Below are positions 16,482-25,129 of a stretch of 42,377 bases of DNA, in pieces. A model generated the notes under the pieces. That model saw only the letters and a list, made by a program, of their open reading frames with translations. It was not told where the DNA came from and did not search any database. This DNA is from Microbispora catharanthi (GTDB lineage Bacteria > Actinomycetota > Actinomycetes > Streptosporangiales > Streptosporangiaceae). A program made the translations under genes and the position numbers. Positions within the stretch are counted from its first letter, which is position 1. Every line of letters starts with the position of its first letter. The stretch spans positions 1 through 42,377 of the forward strand of contig NZ_VDMA02000040.1 of the NCBI RefSeq assembly GCF_006334915.2, read 5' to 3'.

Positions 16482-17822
16482 TCAGCCGTCGATGCGGTGG
16501 GTGGTCCAGAACGACGACAGGTCGACGGAGGTGGCGGCCTGTGCGGCGGCCTTGAAGTCCGCGGTGGTCGAGATCCCGTACCAGTGGGCGGCGGCGTAGT
16601 TCTTCAGCAGGTTCTGCATCGCCGTCGTGCCGATCACGCGCCGCAGGTCGTGCAGCGCGCACTTGCCGTAGGTGTAGACGACGGTGCCGTACCTGCTCGA
16701 ATGGGCGTCCCAGTAGGCCATCGAGTTGCTGATCTTCTCGGCCGACGACTGCCAGGAGACGCTGTTCCAGCAGTTGGTGCCCGAGATGCCGTTGTAGAGG
16801 TCGGTGGCGTAGTCGGTGAACGACTCGTCGAGCCACGGGCTGCTGTACTCGTCGTCGCCGACGATGCCGTACCACCACTGGTGGGCCAGTTCGTGGGCGA
16901 GCGCGGTGGAGCTGACCACGTCGAGCACGAAGCCCGGATACTCCATGCCGCCGAACCAGAAGTTGTTGTCCAGCACCACGTCCGCCTCGCCGTACGGGTA
17001 GGCGCCGAACCGGCCCGCGTGGGCGACGAGCGCGTTCTTCGCGGTGGTCATCATCGAGCTCGCGCTGCCGGAGCTGATCGAGCTCACCCGGTAGACGTTC
17101 ACGACGACGCCCGTCGTGGTGGTGCTCGTGGTCTTCACGAACGGCCCGGCCGCCCAGGCGAACTCGCGCACGTTCTTCGCGGTCGCCTTGGTGATCGTGC
17201 GGCCGGACGTTCCCGCCGTGTCGACGGAGGTGCCGGTCGCCGGCACCAGAAGCGACGTCGGGTGGTCGAGCGTCACCGAGTAGTCGCTGATCAGCGCGTA
17301 GAAGGACTCGCCGTTGTTGCTGTACGGATCGAGGTGCCAGCCGCTCGCGTCGCGAACCGCCAGGACCGGCAGCGCGTTGCCGATGAAGTTGTAGGACCCG
17401 TCGCGCCCGAACCGGTCGGCGCCGCTGGGCACGACGATGCTGAGGTCGAAGCCGATCGTGGCGCTCTGGTTCTGGGTGAGCGGGGCGGGCAGGGTGATCG
17501 TCAGTGCGGTGCAGGAGACCGACAGCGGGGACGGCGTGCCCCCGGTCACGTTGGTCACGGTGACCGGCGTGGACGGGCACGTCCCGTGATAGTTGTCCCA
17601 CAGGCGCAGGTAGACCTCCGTCAGGGGGTCCGCCGACGGGTTGGCGAAGGTGACGCTCTCATGCCCCGTCCACGTGCTGCCCGAGGCGTTGCTGGTCAGG
17701 GTGACCGTGTAGGAGGGCGACCCCGGCGTCCTGGTCCCGTCCACGGCGTGAGCGGCCGGTGGGACGCCCCAGACGAGGACGAGCACGGCCGCCGCCGTGG
17801 TGATCAGGAATCGTCGCACCAT
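16482..17822 (-). CDS. Secreted M1-family zinc aminopeptidase
   Basis: A 446-residue gluzincin. A Sec signal peptide covers about residues 1-26 (ends AAHA). The zinc motif is complete: HELAHQWW at His310-Glu311 and His314, with the third ligand Glu333 in DESFTDYA, the standard HExxH-x18-E spacing. The exopeptidase loop appears as GGMEYPG, the form common in this short secreted subgroup in place of GAMEN. It probably cleaves N-terminal residues from extracellular peptides. It has its own promoter (17869-17897) and terminator, so it is likely monocistronic. Confidence 0.92.
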   Translation of the reverse strand: MVRRFLITTAAAVLVLVWGVPPAAHAVDGTRTPGSPSYTVTLTSNASGSTWTGHESVTFANPSADPLTEVYLRLWDNYHGTCPSTPVTVTNVTGGTPSPLSVSCTALTITLPAPLTQNQSATIGFDLSIVVPSGADRFGRDGSYNFIGNALPVLAVRDASGWHLDPYSNNGESFYALISDYSVTLDHPTSLLVPATGTSVDTAGTSGRTITKATAKNVREFAWAAGPFVKTTSTTTTGVVVNVYRVSSISSGSASSMMTTAKNALVAHAGRFGAYPYGEADVVLDNNFWFGGMEYPGFVLDVVSSTALAHELAHQWWYGIVGDDEYSSPWLDESFTDYATDLYNGISGTNCWNSVSWQSSAEKISNSMAYWDAHSSRYGTVVYTYGKCALHDLRRVIGTTAMQNLLKNYAAAHWYGISTTADFKAAAQAATSVDLSSFWTTHRIDG

Positions 17823-17868
17823 GAGGAGGGTCTCCTTTCGAGCGCCCGGACCCCCGATCTGCCGACGT

Positions 17869-17897
17869 AATGTAACTTTTTGTCAAATGGCGGTCAA
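17869..17897 (-). promoter_or_regulatory. Promoter of the M1 peptidase gene
   Basis: On the minus strand TTGACC (17897-17892), a 17-nt spacer and TACATT (17874-17869) give a strong housekeeping-type promoter about 45 bases before the ATG. It sits in a locally AT-rich stretch. Confidence 0.6.
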
Positions 17898-18043
17898 CGA
17901 TTGCTTTTTGGCCGTTCTAGTGCTTTTAGCGGCAAGATTTGCCGCCGACTGGCGTTGGTCGCTTGTTCACGGAACGCGATTGCGCGAAAACGCACTGTCA
18001 TCGATACTCGTCCGGGTGGCAGCCGCACTCCGGGAGGGCCAGG

Positions 18044-18532
18044 GTGGTTCGGACCAGGCATGGCAGGACCACCACGGTGATCGTCGCCGCGACCGTGCTC
18101 CTGGCCCTCCCTTCTTCGTCCTGCGCGGCCTCCGCCGGTCCCGGCGGTGATCGGCCGATCGACTGCCGCGGCTGGTCGTGGCCGAACCCGCACACCGTCA
18201 AGAACGCCAGGCCGGTGTACTCGCTGACGAGCGGGAAGTGGGGCAACGAGGTGGACGTCACGCTGTGGCGCGGCGACGCGGGGGCGCGCGGGGAGTGGCA
18301 CTACTGGGCGACTCTCACCGGCCGCACCCGTCCGGGTGACGAGGTCTGGCTCGACGTCTGGCCGCCGGGTGGCGGCCCGTGGCATCGGTGTGGCCCCTTC
18401 CCGGTGGGCCGCGACGGCCAGGCGGTCTCCTCTCCGATGGCCGTCTGGCGTGATTTCACCCTCGTGAAGGCCTGCGGCCGGCACGACGACTTCAGCGCGT
18501 GCGGACGCGACAAGGGCGCGATGGTCGACTGA
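18044..18532 (+). CDS. Small secreted protein of unknown function
   Basis: A 162-residue protein starting at GTG 18044, chosen because GGGAGGG lies about 7 bases upstream and because it places a basic N-terminus (VVRTRHGRTTT) directly before a hydrophobic stretch, giving a signal peptide. The mature part has four Cys (IDCRGW, HRCGPF, KACGRH, SACGRD), suggesting two disulfides, and many Trp (WSWPN, EWHYWATL, WLDVWPP). I do not recognise the family. It is convergent with the GH44 gene and shares its terminator. Confidence 0.65.
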   Translation: MVRTRHGRTTTVIVAATVLLALPSSSCAASAGPGGDRPIDCRGWSWPNPHTVKNARPVYSLTSGKWGNEVDVTLWRGDAGARGEWHYWATLTGRTRPGDEVWLDVWPPGGGPWHRCGPFPVGRDGQAVSSPMAVWRDFTLVKACGRHDDFSACGRDKGAMVD

Positions 18533-18535
18533 TCC

Positions 18536-18563
18536 CGGTGCCGGCCGGGGAAGGCCGGCACCG
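18536..18563. terminator. Bidirectional terminator between the small secreted protein and GH44 genes
   Basis: Perfect 11-bp stem (CGGTGCCGGCC, complement at 18553-18563) with loop GGGGAA, placed between two convergent stop codons. Confidence 0.8.
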
Positions 18564-18574
18564 AGATCGGCGGG

Positions 18575-20707
18575 TCAGCTCGTCGCGCAGGGCGAGCCGT
18601 TGAGCGTGAACTGCTTGGGCGCGGGGTTGGCGCCGTTGTCCCAGCGGCCGAGGAAACCGAAGGTCACGCTGCCGCCGTTCGCCGCGATCGTGGCGTTGTA
18701 GCCGGCGTTGGTCACCGTCACCTTCGACCCGCTCTGGGTGTAGGAGCCGTCCCACAGCTGGGTCACGGTCTGCCCGTCGCCGTACGTCCAGCCGAGCCGC
18801 CAGCCCTTCACGGCCGTGGCCCCCCGGTTGACGATCCGGACCCCGGCCTGGAAGCCGCCGGGCCACTGGTTGGTGACCGTGTACGTCACCGTGCAGGCGG
18901 CGGCCGGCGTCGGCGAGGAACTGGGAGAGGGACTTGGCGACGGGGACGGGCTGGGGCTCGGGGACGGCGACGGGCTGGGAGAGGGGCTCGGGGACGGCGA
19001 GGCAGAGGGCGAGGGGCTCGGGGAAGGCGAGGGGGAGGGCGACGGGCCGGCGCCGGCGGGGATCACGACGGTGCTGATCGAGTCGGCCGGGAACGTGCCG
19101 GTGAAGCCGCCGGCCCCGACCTGCACGTCGGCGTCGCGCCTGATGCCCGAGGTGTCGGCCGCGCCATACCGGTAGACCTGCGCGGTCGCGCCGCCGTCGC
19201 GTCCCTTGACGGCGACCTCGCTGGTCAGGTCGTCGCCGGTCTTGTTCACCACGACGAGCGTGAGCGCGTGGTCGGAGGCCCGCTCGGCGGCGTACACCGC
19301 CAGCTTGCCCTGGTCGGCGCTGGTCGCGCCGACCGCCGTCTCGCCGAACCGGCCGCCCTCGCCGTCGTAGTTCAGGTACATCCGGAAGGCGTACGCGCCG
19401 GGCTGGGAGGCCGTCGGCGGCCCCCACAGGGTGGCGAGGTCGAGGCCCTCGCGGCCGAAGATGCCGAGGATGTCGGCCTGGGCCAGGGCCCCGTTGATGT
19501 GGTCGAGGGCACCCCAGTTGTACTCGGTGATCGCGGTCTTGGTGCCGGGATACTCGGCGGCAACCAGGTCCTTCATCCGGGGGATCAGCCGGACCTGCGT
19601 GTTGATCCAGCTCTCGTCCGTGTACGACGGATCCCACAGCGCCCGGGTGGAGCGCAGCCGCAGGGCGTCGGTGGCCGGGTCGCCCCCGGAGCCGAAGGCG
19701 ACGCCGGACGCCTGCGGGTAGAAGTGCTCGTCGAAGTAGTCGAGGACGCGCAGGCCGTGCTCGTCCTCGTAGTTCTTCATCTGCCGGAGGTACCACGTCG
19801 TGAACGGAAGGCCGCCGCGTACCTCCTTGTCCGGAGGGTTCGACCAGCAGTTGGTGCGGCCGCAGGTCTCCTGGTCGAGGCCGGAGTAGTCCCAGGAGGA
19901 CCAGCCCCAGCCGACCGGGCCGAGCGTCTTCGCGCCGGGGTCTGCGGCCTTCACGGCGGCGCCGATGAGGTAGGCCTTGTCGCGCAGCTCGACCGAGCTC
20001 GCGCCCTCGGGGTGGACGTCCCGGTGCGTGCTGTGCCAGATGTCGGGCTCGTTGTCGAGGTTGTAGAACTTCACGCCGCCACCCGAGGCCGTGCCGTACC
20101 TGCCGGTGAGGTGGCCGATCCAGTCCTTCACGTACGCCGCGCCGGCCTCGACGCTCGTGTCGTGGGGGTCGTTGCCGGTGATCTTCGTGCCGTCGGGCTT
20201 CACGCCGTTGCCGCAGTCGGGACGCCACTGGTCGGTCTGCTGCTGCGGGCCGTATTCGGCGACGGAGAACCCGCAGGAGGCGTCGCGGCCCTTGGGGACC
20301 CAGCCGATCAGCGGGACGGTGAGGATGGTGTCGGTGCCGGTGCGCCGGTCCTGCTCGACGAACCGGTCGGTGGTGGAGCCGTCCGGCAGTTTCGACGGGT
20401 CCGGGTTGTCCTCGGCGATATTCTCGAAGTACCAGTCGGAGGCGCGGTTGCTGGTGTCGTACAGGTAGTTGTACCGGGTCGTCGCGTTGCCGCCCCACCG
20501 GCGCACCGGGAGACGCAGTTCCTTGGCCAGCGCCTCGTCGGCGAAGTTCATGCCGTAGATGTACGGACTGATGGCGTGCCGCCCGGTGGTGGTGTCGACC
20601 GTCAGCGCGGGGCCGTCGGCGGCCGCGAGGGCGGGCACCTGGCCTGCCGCGCCGATCGACAGGGCGATCGCCGCGGTGAGGGCGATCGGGAGCGTTCGCG
20701 TTCGCAC
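18575..20707 (-). CDS. Secreted GH44 endoglucanase/xyloglucanase with CBM2
   Basis: A 710-residue secreted enzyme. GTG 20707 has GAGGAGA upstream; the signal peptide ends near residue 29. Residues 30-550 match glycoside hydrolase family 44 (RRWGGNATTRYNYLYDTSN, then the acid/base Glu220 in DNEPD and nucleophile Glu395 in ITEYNWG). A Pro-Ser linker of about 50 residues follows, then a C-terminal CBM2 (about 603-710) with the two end cysteines and the surface aromatics WPGGF and WRLGW. GH44 enzymes cut beta-1,4-glucan or xyloglucan backbones; CBM2 targets cellulose or xylan. The linker is encoded by a very repetitive tract (about 18905-19045) that may vary in length between strains. Confidence 0.92.
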   Translation of the reverse strand: MRTRTLPIALTAAIALSIGAAGQVPALAAADGPALTVDTTTGRHAISPYIYGMNFADEALAKELRLPVRRWGGNATTRYNYLYDTSNRASDWYFENIAEDNPDPSKLPDGSTTDRFVEQDRRTGTDTILTVPLIGWVPKGRDASCGFSVAEYGPQQQTDQWRPDCGNGVKPDGTKITGNDPHDTSVEAGAAYVKDWIGHLTGRYGTASGGGVKFYNLDNEPDIWHSTHRDVHPEGASSVELRDKAYLIGAAVKAADPGAKTLGPVGWGWSSWDYSGLDQETCGRTNCWSNPPDKEVRGGLPFTTWYLRQMKNYEDEHGLRVLDYFDEHFYPQASGVAFGSGGDPATDALRLRSTRALWDPSYTDESWINTQVRLIPRMKDLVAAEYPGTKTAITEYNWGALDHINGALAQADILGIFGREGLDLATLWGPPTASQPGAYAFRMYLNYDGEGGRFGETAVGATSADQGKLAVYAAERASDHALTLVVVNKTGDDLTSEVAVKGRDGGATAQVYRYGAADTSGIRRDADVQVGAGGFTGTFPADSISTVVIPAGAGPSPSPSPSPSPSPSASPSPSPSPSPSPSPSPSPSPSPSPSPSSSPTPAAACTVTYTVTNQWPGGFQAGVRIVNRGATAVKGWRLGWTYGDGQTVTQLWDGSYTQSGSKVTVTNAGYNATIAANGGSVTFGFLGRWDNGANPAPKQFTLNGSPCATS

Positions 20708-21148
20708 GGGTCTCCTCTCGAGTCCCTGGGGGTCTGGGGTTCCGGGGCCGCCGGATGCGACGGGAGCACCCGTCGCGCGGCCAGGCCATCACGCTGGCCA
20801 AGACCTGGGCGGGGAACAAGAACGCGATCCGCCGGAGCACCGCGGGCACGCGTTGAGCAGCCACACCCCCTCACCCGCGGATGGAAGTTTCACGAGGACA
20901 CCGGACCCCGGCCGGGCCCCCACGGCGTGCCGCATCGCACAACCGAGGGACCCGTTCCTGGGCTGGAAGACTCAGACGAGGCGCCGCCGCCCACTGCGGA
21001 GGTCGAGCGACTTCCTGCGTACCGCGGGCTTCTCCCGGGGGTCTGCTTCTCCTGAGTCCCCGAGTCCCTTCTGGGACGCCTGAGACTGACAAGCCGCATA
21101 TCAGGAGACTGTCTGTCACGGATCGAGGCGATGGCGGGGTCGCGAGCT
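20708..21148. other. 441-bp intergenic region upstream of GH44
   Basis: No convincing gene. On the minus strand it is the leader of the GH44 gene. A site GGAAGTTTCAC (20883-20893) is one base off the GAAAGTTTC palindrome found in the right-hand enzyme cluster. I found no TTGACA-like promoter with proper spacing. A 33-codon plus-strand frame at 20755-20856 has protein-like composition but no ribosome site or recognisable family. Confidence 0.4.
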
Positions 21149-22462
21149 CTACCGGCTTCTCGGCCCCGGCATGAAGTAGTGCGCGACCATGTAGGCGGTG
21201 ACCTGCGCGCCGATCTTCGCGCCCTGCACGTCTGCCGTGCGAGTGTGGATGCCGCCCCAGATGCGGGCCTCGATGACCTCGGCGAGCGCCTGGGAGAAAC
21301 CGCGGAAATACCTGGTGGTGCCAGAGTCGGCGCTGTAACCGCTGAAGGGGATGTCGTCCCGGCCGAAGAAGTGCCTCAACGCCGACATGCTCGCCGCGGT
21401 GAAACAGGTGTGCCCGGACGTGTAGTCGGGGTGCGGTGGCGTGACAAGCAACGGCGTCCATTCGGGATCGGCGGACGTCTGCGGGTTGCCGTCCGTGTCG
21501 GCCAGCCGGATCGCGGTGACCGGCCGCCAGAAGTTCCATGCCGCCTTCTCGTTGTAACAGGCGATCGTGGCATCGGCTTCGGCCAGGTCGACCATCGCGA
21601 ACATTCGCGCCGTCTGAAGGGTGTTCAGTCGCTGCCGCGTCGCGAGCTGACGCTTGATCTCCCATTCGGCCAGATGCCGGTCGTGCCACCAGATGGCGGC
21701 CTGCGTCTGGTCGGCAGTCCTGACCGTGCTGGCCGCCGAGCCGACCGCCTTGACCTCGTTGAAGTCCCGGGCGTACCGGCGGCTGGTGAGCGTCGGCGGG
21801 CCGGACGTACGGAAGACGGACGCGCTGGGGATGAGGAACGGCTTGAGGTGACCGACCCATGCCCCGTCCGAGGCGAACGTGGGCGGCGTCGGCCGCCACT
21901 GACCAGGGCGGGTGCCCACGGGCCAGGTCTGGTCGCCGAACGCCCCGTCGTCCCGTCGCGCCCCGATCATCGCATCGGCCGCCTGCGTGCCCACGGTGAT
22001 TCCACGCTGTTTCGCGGCGCCGTCGGGAATCGCGCCCAGCGACTCGTCGTACTGGGTTTTCAACCTCGCCTGCTGGTCGGGAAACAGCGCTTGCAGCACC
22101 CGGTAACCCGCGGTCGCGACGGCCGCGTCCGTCGATTCGGTGCCATCGGCGGCCGGTGCGACCAGGTACGGCTGGTAGGGAGCACCGGCGATCGCGTTCA
22201 CCGCGTCGTAGACCGCTCCGTGCACCATCGCGAAGCTGCGAGCCTGGACCTGCGGCTGCTGACCGGCAATGTCCCAAATCGCGGTCTGAGCATTACGGTC
22301 CCAGACGATGACGGAGTTGGCGGAGGAGCCCGAATCTTCCGCGTATGCGGGGGACGAGCCGAGTACGGTCGGCGACCCGGCGGCGATGACCCCGGCGACG
22401 GCCGCCCAGACGACTGCGGCTCGCATAGCCGCTGACCGGCATGTAGCAAATGGGCTGAACAT
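21149..22462 (-). CDS. Secreted vanadium-dependent haloperoxidase/PAP2-superfamily protein
   Basis: A 437-residue protein with a signal peptide ending near AYA (residue 41). The C-terminal half has the three-part acid phosphatase/haloperoxidase active site: KAAWNFWRP (Lys, Arg), PPHPDYTSGHTCF (Ser-Gly-His) and EARIWGGIHTRTAD (Arg, His). These residues bind vanadate in haloperoxidases and phosphate in PAP2 phosphatases. The helical layout and length fit the actinobacterial vanadium chloroperoxidase-like group. It could oxidise halides outside the cell or be a phosphatase; sequence alone does not decide. The ATG at 22462 has no good ribosome site; ATG 22426 is an alternative start. Confidence 0.8.
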   Translation of the reverse strand: MFSPFATCRSAAMRAAVVWAAVAGVIAAGSPTVLGSSPAYAEDSGSSANSVIVWDRNAQTAIWDIAGQQPQVQARSFAMVHGAVYDAVNAIAGAPYQPYLVAPAADGTESTDAAVATAGYRVLQALFPDQQARLKTQYDESLGAIPDGAAKQRGITVGTQAADAMIGARRDDGAFGDQTWPVGTRPGQWRPTPPTFASDGAWVGHLKPFLIPSASVFRTSGPPTLTSRRYARDFNEVKAVGSAASTVRTADQTQAAIWWHDRHLAEWEIKRQLATRQRLNTLQTARMFAMVDLAEADATIACYNEKAAWNFWRPVTAIRLADTDGNPQTSADPEWTPLLVTPPHPDYTSGHTCFTAASMSALRHFFGRDDIPFSGYSADSGTTRYFRGFSQALAEVIEARIWGGIHTRTADVQGAKIGAQVTAYMVAHYFMPGPRSR

Positions 22463-22671
22463 GAACGCAAACTACTACGCCGCCGAAAAACGTTACAGCA
22501 ACCAATGCGCCGAAAAATAGATATCTACCCAACCGGAATGAGCTTCGGAAACTTGCGAGCTATTTATGCCCTGATCATGCTGGGTAGGATGCGCCACCGG
22601 ACTTCGGGGATGACCAGTGCGGCCCCTATGGCTCGCAGGTGTCGCGGATTTTTCCCCGTTTACCGATGGTT

Positions 22672-23028
22672 CTATAGGCATCGAAGCCAGGCGACCAGCG
22701 GATATCCGCCCCCATTCGGTAGCTCCATCCAGCGATAACCCGCCTCGACCCGGGCACCGATGTTCCTGGTCTCTCCTTCGCCCCAAAGGCATTCGGGGCG
22801 ACCACCGATGTGAAGCATGCCGTCGCGACCCGTCCACGGCACCTCGGCTGGAAGCAGCGTCGCCTGCCCGCCGTCCGGGGTGAACGAGCCGCCACTGCCG
22901 TCGGCAACGAGCTGGGCATACCCCTCAGCGGCGATCAACGAGACCTTTCCGATGGGCAGGTTCTGCGCCGCCACGCCCCCGATAAGGGCGGCGCCAACCA
23001 CGATCGTGATGAGAAAGGCAGGGCGAAT
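22672..23028 (-). pseudogene. Small membrane-anchored protein lacking its start codon
   Basis: The frame encodes a hydrophobic N-terminal helix (FLITIVVGAALIGGVAA) followed by a short extracellular domain with PWTGRDGMLHIGGRPECL and a C-terminal VAWLRCL, a pattern I associate with small actinobacterial membrane proteins of unknown function. It should begin just before RPAFL, but the codon there is ATT (23026-23028), and immediately upstream the frame enters sequence derived from the GH95 pseudogene. The start was probably lost at the junction. The first alternative, GTG at 23001, would remove half of the helix and has no ribosome site. The rest of the coding sequence is undamaged, so loss looks recent. 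Confidence 0.55.
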
Positions 23029-24895
23029 CGAAGTCGCCGGAGGAGGGGTCCCAGGCCACCAGCGGCCGGTCCGGCGAGGGAGTGGCGCAGGGGTTCGGCG
23101 CCACGGTGGCCGAGGCGCCGCCGGTCCAGCCGTCCCCGGTCGCCGTGGCGGTGATCCGCGCGCTTCTGGTGCCGTCGGCGGGCCCGCTGGTGACCGTGAA
23201 CGTCGCGGTCCGCGTCCGGCCCGGCGCGGACGCCGGCAGGTGGACCGTGGCCGGAGTCGCCGTCCACCCTTGGGCAGGGTAAGCGTCACATCGGACGCGG
23301 GCACCGCTCGCCTCGCCTGCGGATGGCGGTCACGGCGACATCGACGGGGAAGGAGGCGTCCGGCGCCGTCGCGGCGGGCGCGGTGACGTCGATCGCGGCC
23401 TCGTTCTGGATGATGTACGCCTTGCCGGCCGTGGCGTTCCACGTCAGCGTGTCGCCGTCGCGGTGCGGGCCGACCTCGTGGCCCTTCTCGTCGTGGACGC
23501 GGTAGCGGCCGGCGATGAAGCCGGACTTCACCCTGATCGGTCCGGTCGAGCCCGGGTGCACGGTGATCGTGTCGGCGGCGCCGTTCTTCCAGGTCGCGTC
23601 CACGGTGACCTCGCCGCGGGCGCGCAGGCCGGAGAACGAGCCGTTCCTCCACGCCGGCGGGAGCGCCGGCAGCACGTGCACGTAGTCGTGCCGGCTCTGC
23701 ACCAGCATCTCCGCCACCCCGGAGGTGGCGCCGAGGTTGCCGTCGATCTGGAACGGCGGGTGGGTGCCCCAGAGGTTGTCGAGGGTGGAGGTCTTGATCT
23801 GCTCGCCGAGCATCTTCAGCGCGTGGTCGCCGTCGAGCAGCCGGGCCCAGAAGTTGATCTTCCATGCCTTGCTCCAGCCGGTGCCGCCGTCGCCGCGGGC
23901 GGCGAGCGAGACCTTCACGACCAGCGTGCCGTCGCGCGGATCGGTGTGCAGGAAGTCGAGCCAGAACTCGGCGGCGCCCTTGATCACCGGATAGGCGGTC
24001 TCCCGCAGGTAGTCCACGTCGCGGGTGAACCGATACCTGTCGTAGAGCTGCTGGGTGGTCCAGGCCGCCGCCTCGGGGAACCAGAACGCGGTGGCCCAGT
24101 CGTGCACGCCGGTGAAGCCGAACGGGTTGGTCTCGTTGCCGACCACCCAGCCCCGGGCGCCGTACATCTCCCGGGCGGTCTTCGCGCCGGGAGCGACCAT
24201 CGCCGAGATGTACCTGTCGTACGGACGGGTGGTCTCGTCCAGGTTCGTCTGCTCGGCCGGCCAGTAGTTCATCTGCAGGTTGATGTTGACGTGGTAGTCG
24301 GCCGACCAGGGCGGGCTGGTGGAGTCGTTCCACACGCCCTGCAGGTTGGCGGGCAGCAGGTCGTGACGCCGTCGGCGGCGTAGGTCACCCGGGCCACGGC
24401 GTCTCGCAGGCTCAGCTCACGCCGGTACGCCGTGGGGTTCAGGGGCGCGCCGGCGAAGTCGAGATACAGGTCGCCGAAGGTCTGGTAGGCGCCGAAGCCC
24501 GTCTTGGGCCGGCCCAGCTTGGCGGCCACGGCGTCCGGCGCCATCGTGCCGTCGCGGTCGATCTGCCGCTGGACCTCGGCGATGGCGTCCGGCCGCGGGG
24601 TCTTCCCGTTGCCGAAGTCGTAGCCCGGCGAGCCGGGACCACCGGTCCACAGCGTCTTCTCGTTGAACTGGAGCTGCTCGGTGGCCACGCCGCCGAAGAT
24701 CTTGGCGCCCAGCGGGCCGTTGCCGATCGGCAGCGCCTGGGTCTCCCAGTCGGTGGCGGGCCTGTCGTACCAGAGGGTCAGGTCGTCGGGTGCGCCCTCC
24801 TGCCGGGCGGCGGGTTCCGCGGCGGCCTGCGCGGGCGGGGCGAGACCCGCGGCCGGCGCGAGGACGGCCGGGAGTCGTAACGGGGAGTGAGTCAC
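23029..24895 (-). pseudogene. Degraded GH95 alpha-L-fucosidase
   Basis: GTG 24895 with GGAGGA upstream starts a signal peptide and a recognisable GH95 N-domain (LTLWYDRPATDWETQALPIGNG, FNEKTLWTGGPG). The frame then breaks near 24365: RVTYAADGV jumps to LLPANLQGVWNDSTSPPW in another frame, skipping the roughly 200 residues expected between them. NINLQMNYWPAE (catalytic Asn pair region) is kept. Near 23920 DGTLVVK joins directly to SLAARGDGGTGW, in frame, losing about 100 residues that normally include the acid Glu and the HVSHL region. A NEW3-like domain near the end is split over two more frames, and the 3' end stops at about 23029. It cannot make active enzyme. The intact form would have released fucose from xyloglucan or other glycans. 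Confidence 0.85.
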
Positions 24896-24914
24896 ACATT
24901 CCTCCGGGGGTGGC

Positions 24915-25010
24915 ATGAGCGAGCGAACCGGTGCCGCCTACGTGGTGCTCAGGGCCTACGACGGCCTCGAAGGGCACGGCTTCGCCTGCCCCATGGGGCG
25001 GGGCGACGAC
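24915..25010 (+). pseudogene. Fragment of L-fuconate dehydratase (enolase superfamily)
   Basis: About 30 residues on the plus strand (AAYVVLRAYDGLEGHGFACPMGRGDD) match the conserved N-terminal stretch of L-fuconate dehydratases, usually AAYVVLRTDDGLEGHG followed by FTIGRG. Nothing recognisable precedes or follows, so it is a remnant only. It lies beside the GH95 fucosidase pseudogene and a FadR/GntR regulator, a setting typical of L-fucose catabolic clusters. Confidence 0.5.
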
Positions 25011-25129
25011 GGAAAAGGCGAAGGTGAAGCCGGAGCGGCGTCTGCGGCGCTCGGTGCCGGCCCGACTGGTCGTCGGCGGGCGCAACGTCGTCGGACCGCA
25101 GGCCGAGGCGCGTCCCGGGCCGCGCCGGT

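Noticed and set aside
18044..18532. Lipoprotein signal (LPSSSC) in the small secreted protein
   Set aside because: The -3 position is Ser rather than Leu/Val/Ile, so the lipobox is not convincing; an ordinary signal peptide is preferred.
18905..19045. Repeat array that could suggest CRISPR or a minisatellite
   Set aside because: It is in-frame Pro-Ser linker coding sequence without spacers of constant length.
20755..20856. Short plus-strand frame with protein-like composition (ITLAKTWAGNKNAIRRS)
   Set aside because: No ribosome site, no known family, 33 codons only; could be a remnant but cannot be supported.
22493..22837. A 114-codon minus-strand frame overlapping the small membrane protein remnant
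   Set aside because: Out of frame with the recognisable protein and without domain or ribosome-site support.
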